Assembly: GCF_021134715.1 (NCBI RefSeq)
Contig: NC_060019.1
Location: forward strand, 1,116,001 to 1,180,000
Length of the DNA: 64,000 nucleotides
Direction: 5' to 3'
Origin: Daphnia pulex
Taxonomy: Eukaryota > Arthropoda > Branchiopoda > Diplostraca > Daphniidae
The notes beneath the pieces were generated by a model that saw only the letters and a program-made list of their open reading frames with translations, ran no database searches and was not told the DNA's origin. A program made the position numbers and the translations under genes. Below are positions 56,883 to 64,000 of this stretch, in pieces; positions within the stretch are counted from its first letter, which is position 1; each line of letters begins with the position of its first letter.

Positions 56883-57342
56883 ATGGCAGGTACTGCTGTC
56901 ACTTGCCTTGTTCTTCTATTGGTCATTTGTATTTTCTTGCCCTACTGCTATCATAAATGCGCATGCACAAAAGCTGGATGTGCGGATGCCCCTTCGCCGT
57001 TACTTCCCAGAGCACCACATCCATCCCTGTACTTCCTTTCTGCCCCAGTCCTGGTATTCCAACACAACGATATTGCAGGATATTGGAACTCAGAATATAA
57101 CATCGCATTCGAACGTGCCCCGGTAGACTTCATCCCTGAGCCCGTTCAAGTTGCAATTGCAGAAACCTGCCCATCCTATCACGATGCATTGGAGCTAAAT
57201 AATCGTAAGCGCTGCCTTTATTAATTACAATTTTCATACACTGATGTAGAATATTGATATTTGGACTTTGATATTTTATGCAGCTCCTCCAACGTACGAA
57301 GAATGCCAGCGCAAGGGATTTTTGCTGCTGTTCCGGAAGTGA
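56883..57342 (+). CDS. CPSY/PPxY membrane protein 4, shortened
   Basis: Because exon 1 is broken, I start at the ATG at the head of the membrane exon; exons 56883-57204 and 57284-57342 then give 126 aa. The membrane segment is the same as in protein 3, and could act as a signal anchor. The tail keeps TCPSYHDALELNN and PPPTYEEC, but a frameshift after the PPxY motif cuts the end to a short KGFLLLFRK. Either it is a shortened but working motif protein or a decaying copy. It pairs with the intact receptor at 57.9 kb. Confidence 0.6.
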
Positions 57343-57914
57343 TTCGCCTAGCTCTCAACCGAAGCACCTTGCTTGACCAAAACATTCTGCTAAGAATAAG
57401 GTACAAGTAAAGCATGCAGTATTGCTCTGGGGTCGTTCTGCTGTATTATATGCATTACATTTTCGTTGTGTTGTTTCCCATTTCATTCATTCCGTTTGAA
57501 TGAAGGTAGCTGTCATTAGAATTAGAACAACCAATAATTTAACGAAATTCTTATAGGCATTGTCGTGATTACGGAAGCCTGTGGGTGGGCGTAAAATCTA
57601 ACACATCCTAAAATGACGCTCTGTTGGGATATCCAAATCAAACGTCTTATCAACCGGAAAACAACGAAATAGGACTACACGTGAAAGAGTATACTGGTAT
57701 TTTTCAAGACTTCTCAGAAGGAAACCATTGTTTTGCTAATAATATAGAAATGCCACTATTCTGAACTACTCATTGGCGGGCACCAACCGCTCACTTCCGG
57801 CCTAAGACACCACATTCCCATAGCTATATACGCCTTAATATATTTTTTGTTATTTCCATAGTCTCAAATAGTAGCGCTTATAGATGTTTACCGGGACAAA
57901 GTGGAAAGTCTAAG
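57343..57914 (+). promoter_or_regulatory. unit C: PPxY 3' flank and duplicated receptor upstream block
   Basis: The block at about 57,560-57,780 matches those of the other units. At 57,856-57,861 a TTTCCATAG acceptor precedes 53 bp that are open in the receptor frame and match the start of exon 2 of the full-length gene (CLPGQSGKSKM against CFPEQGEDAKG). The exon 2 boundary therefore survives although no ectodomain exon is nearby. Confidence 0.6.
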
Positions 57915-59242
57915 ATGGAGTTTCTCCTTGGATGTTTTACTCTCTTTGCTTCGTTATTTTTGATCGCAACTTTGATCGTTTATTCTCTTCTAGAAAAAAT
58001 ACGAAATATCCACGGTGTGATTGTTATGTGTTTTTTGGCCTCCCTTACCGTCATGAACATCTCCTGCTCCATTCGTCGCTTGCTCATTGGAATCCCGTCG
58101 ACCGGTCTTTGCCTTACGATTGGTAAATCCTTTCGATTTCATTAATCAATTCTAACAACAGAAAATATGTTTTAAAATTATTTTTCCACTTTTTTCTTCC
58201 AGCAATTTCACAGCATTTTTCCTTTATCGCCACTTATTCTTGGCTCAACGTCGTGTGCTTTGGAGTTTGGCGGATGTTTCGGTATAAATCTATAATTCTT
58301 TTTTTTACTGAGTTTTTTCAACTAAATAGTTTTGTCTCGCTTTATTCAAGTACCGTCTCACTGCCTACTCATAAACCCATCTGGGGCAAACAGTTTTTCT
58401 ATTCTTCCGTTTACGGATGGGGTATTCCGTTGGTCATCGTGGTCGTCGGGCAAATCGTCCAAAACTGTGATGTGCCAGACTACATCATCAAACCAGGACT
58501 GGCTTCAAAAATGTATTGCTGGTTTGATCGTAAGTTAAACACACACTTCTTCATTTCCCTCTAAACTAGAACTATATAACTTCTTCTTGATCTTTTTATT
58601 TCTCTCTAAACAAATCGTTAATCTATATAACTTCTTTATTACACTAGGTGAGGATAGAGAACCAAAAAATGTGTATTTGTACGGACCTATAGTTGCCATG
58701 GTCGGAGCAAACTATATCATGATTATTTGGGCTGGGATCAAATTTTGCCAGAGAAGCGTGGAATCGTCACAAGTGACCAACGTTTCCCGTAATAAACAAA
58801 GGTATTACTTGATAGCATGTAAATTGTATTCTCAGTTACAATCTAATCGTAAATGTGCGCATATAATTGCAGGTTTAAAGTGATCCTGAATCTCTTTTTG
58901 TTAATGTGTATGCCCTGGTCAGTAGGCGTAATTGTTTGCGTGGCGGGTAACAATATCGACTACGAGATTTTGAGAACATCCAACATACTGTGGCCAATTT
59001 TCATTTTCATCATCTTCGTCTGTAAGCCGAGCGTGTGGAAGATGCTGAAATTGAAATTCCCGTGGATTAGTCCCTTCCTCTCGACTTGTGAAAAATTGGG
59101 GTCAAAGATAATCTGTATGAAAAGCAAACATCAACCACTCGTTACTGTTACAAGGAACCAATTGAACTCGATTAACATGGCTGGCATTAGTGGTAAGTTT
59201 ACCCAAATTGGCTATCAACGCCATACTGAATCGACGGTCTGA
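57915..59242 (+). CDS. ectodomain-less Methuselah-like receptor, unit C (intact)
   Basis: Exons 57915-58122, 58203-58281, 58351-58529, 58648-58801 and 58873-59242 give 329 aa with no frame breaks. Seven hydrophobic segments and the family blocks (HGVIVMCFLASLTVMNIS, YGWGIPLVIVVVGQIVQ, FIIFVCKPSVWKMLKLKFPW) are present. It starts just before TM1, has no signal peptide and no ectodomain, and ends HTESTV. If an upstream exon in phase existed, the frame could extend 18 codons further 5'. With the unit A copy it is one of two intact truncated receptors. Confidence 0.82.
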
Positions 59243-59479
59243 AACAAACATGCGTCTAACTACCTCCACCTGTGATATACACAAAAAATTCCGTAATAAC
59301 GATGAATATATAATACGATTATCTATGAGAATGTTGTTGTGAAAAGTGGATATTGATTTGAAAACAACAAGTTTAATGCAATAAATAATGGAAAAGTTTT
59401 ATCCTTATTCCTTAATCATTTTATAATGAGTAGCAACACATTTCGGCCCCCGGTTTAAAAGAACAATTTTTTCTTCCAG

Positions 59480-59914
59480 CTATTTCACAGCATTTTGTTT
59501 ATATCGCCACTCTTATTCTTGGCTCAACGTCGTGTGATGCGGAGTTTGGCGGATGCTGACGTATAAATCTTCCCGTACTACTTACCCGTACTAATCAAAG
59601 GTATTACTTGTTAACACGTCAATTTCATTCTCAGTTAAAATCTAATCGTAAATGTGCGCATATAATTGCAGGTTTAAAGTGATCCTAGGTCTCTTTGTGT
59701 TGATGTGTCTGCCGTGGTCAATAGGCATGATTTGTTTCATGGCGGGTATCATAAAACTGATACCCGCCATGAAACAAATCGCCTGGTTACGGGCATATTC
59801 AACACATTGTGTTACCACATTTGATTTTCATAATCTTAATCTGTAATAAGCCGAGCGTGTGGAAGATATGCTCAAATTCAAATTCCCGCGTATGAGTCCG
59901 AATCGACGGTCTAA
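59480..59914 (+). pseudogene. fragment of a Methuselah-like receptor
   Basis: Only the equivalents of exon 3 (about 59,480-59,562, with a TGA inside), the very end of exon 5 and exon 6 (from about 59,672) remain; the others are deleted. Exon 6 is interrupted by an inverted duplication at 59,729-59,780 and a large gap before the ESTV-stop end (59,900-59,914). It cannot encode a receptor. Confidence 0.85.
59729..59780. repeat. 23 bp perfect palindrome with 6 nt spacer
   Basis: Bases 59,729-59,751 are repeated exactly in inverted orientation at 59,758-59,780, separated by TAAAAC. The left arm is normal receptor exon sequence (…CATGGCGGGTATCA) and the right arm is its inverted copy, so the palindrome arose by local inverted duplication in this pseudogene. 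Confidence 0.9.
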
Positions 59915-60039
59915 AACAATCTTCTGTGAACTGTGAAACACAATTCCGATTGAAATGGAATAAGTCTTATTCTATATTATTTTATCGCATATAACTTTCG
60001 ATTAGATTATTATACGCTACTTTCGTAAAATTAGGCGAG

Positions 60040-60440
60040 GATACAAATGTCTTTGCTGTCACCTGTTTATCTTGGTTAGCAAACATAGGTGCTTTGAAGT
60101 TGTTTCACTCAAACATAGATGTCACTCTTGTTATGTAAACAAACCAACCAAACGAAGTTGGCCAGTGCCCTGCAATGTGTTTGCAATGTTTATTCACGTG
60201 TTATTATCAAGTACAGATTAGTTTAACGAATTCAAACTATACAAAAGTAAGCAATTTGTGGTTTCTTTGTGATTTTGTTAAAATCTTTTTGTTGACACAA
60301 AGAATATGTTGCATTATAAATCCTTCACACAAAATGACAAAAGCCCAATTATTAGAATTATGTGTTTTTTGTTCAATAGCTTTTACGTTTCAATTTCAAT
60401 CGACACGCCTTCTCCTACGTTACTACGTAGCATGATGTAA
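60040..60440 (+). pseudogene. PPxY gene relic, coding region deleted
   Basis: The first part matches the 5' flank of PPxY gene 4 (CAGTGCCCTGCAATGTGTTTG, GTTGTTTCACTCAA) up to TTGTTCAATAGCTT. It then runs straight into bases matching the last codons of PPxY gene 3 (CAATTTCAAT(G/C)GACACGCC). About 1 kb, including the membrane and motif exons, has been lost. Confidence 0.7.
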
Positions 60441-61014
60441 TACGTAATTGTTATAACATCTCTTCGCTCCTAGCTTGACCAAAACATTCTACAAGGAATA
60501 ATAAGTTAACAAGCAAAACATGCAGTATTGCTGGAGGGTCATTCTACTGTATTATAGGTATTAATGCATTACATAATTTTCATTTTGTTATTTCCCATTT
60601 CACTCATTCTGTTTGAAATTAAACAGGTCACAAGAATTAGAACAGCCGATAATTTAACGAAATTCTTACAGGCAATGTTGTGATTATGGAAGCCTGTGGG
60701 TCGGCTTACAAACTAACATATCCTGTGACGCTCTGCTGGGATATCCAAATCAAACGTCTTATCAACAGAAAATCAACAAAATACGTCTAGGCTTATACCG
60801 GGTATGCTTTCGAGACTTGTCAGAAGGAAACCAAAGTTTGGCGCCACAATCAAATGATTATATTCTGAATTACTCCTTGGCGCGCACCAACCGCTCAATT
60901 GCGGTATAGGACAACACATTCCAATAGCTATGTACGCCTTAATAAATTTTTTGATTTCCAGTCTCATATAGTAGTGCTCATAGCTGTTTACCAGAACAAG
61001 GTGGAAAGTCTAAG
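60441..61014 (+). promoter_or_regulatory. unit D: PPxY 3' flank and duplicated receptor upstream block
   Basis: Same order as units B and C: a PPxY 3' flank (ACATTCTACAAGGAATAATA), then the receptor upstream block (about 60,670-60,890), then a TTTCCAG acceptor at 60,955-60,961 followed by an open frame (CLPEQGGKSKM) running into the receptor ATG. Confidence 0.6.
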
Positions 61015-62346
61015 ATGGAGTTTCTCATTGGATATTTTACTATCTTTGCTACGTTATTTTTGATCGCAACTTTGACCGTTTATTTTATTCTTGAAAAAAT
61101 ACGAAATATCCACGGTGTTAACGTTATGTGTTTTTTGGCCTCCCTCACCGTCATGAACATCTCCTGCTCTATTCGCTTGGGAGATAAAGAGTGGGAGGGG
61201 TGAATCGTCACACTCGTTAAAGTCCTTGATATGCCGACCGGTCTTTGCCCTACGATTGGTAAATCCTTTCGATTTCATTAATCAATTCTTACAACAGAAA
61301 ATATGTTTTTAAATGACAAATTTTTTTCCTTTAGCAATTTCACTGCATTTTTCCTTTATCGCCACTTACTCTTGGCTCAACGTCTTGTGCTTTGGAGTTT
61401 GGCGGATGTTTAGGTACAAATCTATATAACTTCTGTTTCACAGCGCTGCTGATTTAATTGCAGTTGTGAGTTTTTACAACTAAATAGTTTTGTCTCACTT
61501 TTTCCAGTTCCATCAGATCACCGACAAACACATCCGACTTGGGTAAACCGTTTTTCTGTTCTTCCGTTTACGGATGGGGTATTCCGTTGGTCATCGTGGT
61601 CGTCGGACAAATCCTCACCACACTGCGATGTGCCAGATTACATCATTCAACCGGGATTTGCATCCTACTGTTGGTTTGATCGTAAGTTACACAAATCTTT
61701 TTATTTCCTTCTCAACAAATCGTTGATCTGTATGAATTCTTAATTACACTAGCACAGGAAAGAGAGCCATTAATTGCGTATTTGTACGGACCTCTAATTG
61801 CCATGATTGGAGCAAACTATATCGTGATTATCTGGGGTGGTATTAAGTTTTGCCAAAGAAGTGTCGAATCGTCGCAGGTGACCAATGTTTCCCGTAAAAA
61901 ACAAAGGTATTACTTGTAAGCATGGCAATTTCATTCTCAGTTACAATCTAATCGTAAACTTGCACATAAATTGCAGGTTTAAAGTGATCCTGAGTCTCTT
62001 TTTGCTAATGTGTATGCCCTGGTCAGTAGGCGTAATTGTTTTCATGGCGGTTAACAGTTTGAACTACAAGATTATGAGAATATTCAACATACTGTGGGCA
62101 ATTTTCATTTTCATCATCTTCGTCTGTAAGCCGAGCGTGTGGAAGCTGCTCAAACTCAAGTTCCCGTGGATTAGTCCCTTCCTCTCGACTTGTGAAAAAC
62201 TCGGGTCAAAGATAATCTGTTTGAAAAGCGAACATCAACCACTCGTTACTGATGAAGAAAAACCATCTAACTCGAAGAACACGGCCGGCATTAGCGGTAA
62301 GTTTACCCAAATTGGCTATCAACGCCATACCGAATCGACGGTCTGA
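61015..62346 (+). pseudogene. ectodomain-less Methuselah-like receptor, unit D (broken)
   Basis: All five exons are recognisable (exon starts near 61015, 61335, 61507, 61753 and 61978). The first contains an in-frame TGA within an inserted GGGAGATAAAGAGTGGGAGG-like stretch near 61,180-61,215. The third has a 1 bp gain (CCTCACCACACTG against CCTCCAACACTG) that shifts frame, plus a 9 bp-class loss near its end. The last exon is open and ends HTESTV. It is probably a pseudogene. Confidence 0.8.
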
Positions 62347-63189
62347 AACAAACATGCGTCTGATGATAGATTATCTATGGAAATTTTGTTGTGAAAAATG
62401 GATAATTATTTAAAAGAACAAGTTTGATGCAACAGACAATGGTAAAAGCGGTAAAAGAAGTTTTATCCTTAATAATCATTCAACACATTTTGGGCTTTTG
62501 GCCCTAAATGCTGTCGTGTCGAGAAGCAAATTTCCTTCGCTGGGTGGCTCTTTCTCTGTAGCTAGACTAGCTATGGGAGGGGAAATTCCCCTAGCAATTG
62601 ATACCCCCTTATTGTTTTAATTTTGAAACGTCCAGTGAGAATATTTCGCCAAATTCCAATTTTCCCGGTATTTTCCTTAAGATTTGTACGGTACGAGTTG
62701 GTATGAGTATTCAACATTACCCGATCGGCGATCGCTTTTAATTTTAAAAGATTTACTGTTCAATGAGATCAACATTTCCCGAAATGAGAACTTCTTAAAC
62801 TTTTAATTCTGTATCAGACCAATTTTTGGATCTTGGTTTCTTTAACCCTTTCTTCTTTTCGAAAGCTCAGATACGACTTCCGTTTAGAATTCTTTCAAAA
62901 AACATAGGAACTTTGGCCCAGTATGAATTCGTTTGTTAAACTCTTATCTGTTATCGTTGTTGAAACAGAATAGACATATAAATTACATAACGGCAATGAA
63001 AAAGACAACAAGCAAATTAATTTTATTTTATGAATTTTATTTATCTGTACAGTCATGCAATATGACGCTTTGAAAAAAAAAGAAAAAGAAAAGAAAAAAA
63101 AAAATTAAAAAAAAATGCAAATTTTCCAAAACTGAAATTAAGCCAATCCTCTTCAAATCCAACCCCAAATTACTCCCCCAAAGCAAGAC
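62347..63189. other. intergenic region at the end of the receptor array
   Basis: Receptor-like 3' flank fades out by about 62,490. An A-rich run lies at 63,073-63,116. No gene is seen. Confidence 0.5.
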
Positions 63190-63852
63190 TTAAAGCCGAC
63201 GAACAGGTGTTATTTTTCGCCGTGAGTTCAAAACTGACCTGAGGTCCTGCTGAACTCCCTCGACTTTTTCTTTTCGCTTTAAATCCAGAAGGGACCTGAG
63301 ATCTCCACCCTCCCCAGCAGTCACGTTCGGTTTGGACCCAATTCCCGTCAATTCCACGATCCGGCCGCGGTCGGACAAGTTCACGACCAATAAGTTCTTC
63401 AAACGGTTTCCGCGATCGGGTTGACGGGTCTGGTGTCCTTTACCGATTTTGCCAGTTGGTAAGGTCTTGAATCGGTTGGTGTTCCGGACGGACAGGTGCT
63501 GATTCGGTTCGGGATTAGTAGCGATGCGACGTTGGCGATTGTTCGTTTTGTCTCGTGGCAAGTTACGCCCAATCTCCTCGACGTCTTCATCAACTTCCAT
63601 TCCGTTACCTTTCAAGAGGGGACTGACACCTTCGTCCATTTTCGGGAGTTTGTTGGATCTTTTGAGACGAATCTTCTCTCCAATATTACGCAGCCCAACA
63701 ACATTTAACTCGGCGGATGTTTTGACCAAACGAATTCGTTGGGGTCTGCGGTGTCGAATATCTTCATCCTCGTACTCACAGGTGCGCTTTCGCTTCTCAG
63801 ACTCAGACAAAGAAAGACATTGAAAGAGAAAACAGAGATCTGCCATTTTCAA
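63190..63852 (-). CDS. Arg/Lys-rich protein of unknown function (possibly 5' incomplete)
   Basis: One open frame of 220 aa. It is strongly basic, with many Arg/Lys pairs (EKRKRTCEYEDED, RHRRPQRIRLVK, RDKTNNRQRRIA) and two related short motifs near the end (DLRSLLDLKRK and DLRSVLNSRRK). This composition fits a nuclear or RNA-associated protein, but I do not recognise the family. The pyrimidine-rich sequence before about 63,795 (ending TTTGTCTGAG on the minus strand) could be a splice acceptor. In that case the first about 19 residues given here are intron and the true 5' end lies beyond the window. Confidence 0.55.
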   Translation of the reverse strand: MKMADLCFLFQCLSLSESEKRKRTCEYEDEDIRHRRPQRIRLVKTSAELNVVGLRNIGEKIRLKRSNKLPKMDEGVSPLLKGNGMEVDEDVEEIGRNLPRDKTNNRQRRIATNPEPNQHLSVRNTNRFKTLPTGKIGKGHQTRQPDRGNRLKNLLVVNLSDRGRIVELTGIGSKPNVTAGEGGDLRSLLDLKRKEKVEGVQQDLRSVLNSRRKITPVRRL

Positions 63853-64000
63853 ATTTTAGTTTTGCAAACTGAAATTACTTTGTTTCAAACGGGCTTTCCT
63901 TTTATTTGCCTTGGCACTGCAGCCGTTGTTCGCAAAATGAATTTCCTCTCATTTTTCAAGTTTTATTAATTTAATTTCGATTTGAATAATTTTAAATCAT

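Overview
This is eukaryotic nuclear DNA, most likely from an arthropod and probably a cladoceran crustacean of the Daphnia type. The support is many small exons with 50-110 bp GT-AG introns, closely packed genes on both strands, a Methuselah-type receptor array, and several short non-autonomous transposons. The organism assignment is inference; the exon models were read by hand from splice sites, frame and family resemblance.

Layout. Positions 1-13,090 hold no protein gene I can support: simple repeats, degenerate tRNA-like sequences, a 532 bp inverted-repeat transposon (5,532-6,063) and a broken copy of part of the nearby COG5 gene (about 10,864-11,013). Positions 13,277-23,009 hold three housekeeping genes of membrane traffic and mitochondria: NSF (+), COG5 (-) and OMA1 (+). 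COG5 is convergent with NSF and divergent from OMA1. Positions 23,368-28,240 carry three near-identical secreted DOMON-domain genes (-), each with a TATA box and a spliced leader exon. An EEIG1/FAM102 gene (-) follows, then a 1.9 kb inverted-repeat element, RTCA (+), a small one-pass membrane protein (-), a WW-like fragment (+) and an arrestin-domain gene (-) whose last exon encodes a PPxY motif.

The most unusual part is 40.5-62.4 kb. A complete Methuselah-like GPCR (615 aa) is followed by five related copies that keep the upstream flank and the seven-helix exons but lack the ectodomain exon. Two look intact and three are broken. All five end in ESTV, a PDZ-ligand-like tail that the full-length receptor lacks. 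Interleaved with them is a second family of small membrane proteins, each with a CPSY motif just before an intron and a PPxYEE motif just after it. Four genes and at least two relics are visible. In the distal part the two families were duplicated together as [PPxY gene]-[receptor] units. A THAP-domain gene (47.4-48.7 kb) lies inside the array, and an Arg/Lys-rich protein of unknown role ends the window (-).

Working together (inference). PPxY motifs bind WW domains of Nedd4-family ubiquitin ligases, and arrestin-domain proteins and Commissureless/PRRG4-type membrane proteins use them to sort receptors. One locus therefore combines GPCRs, an arrestin-domain adaptor and PPxY membrane adaptors. 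This is a candidate receptor-sorting module, but the sequence shows only the genes and motifs, not an interaction.
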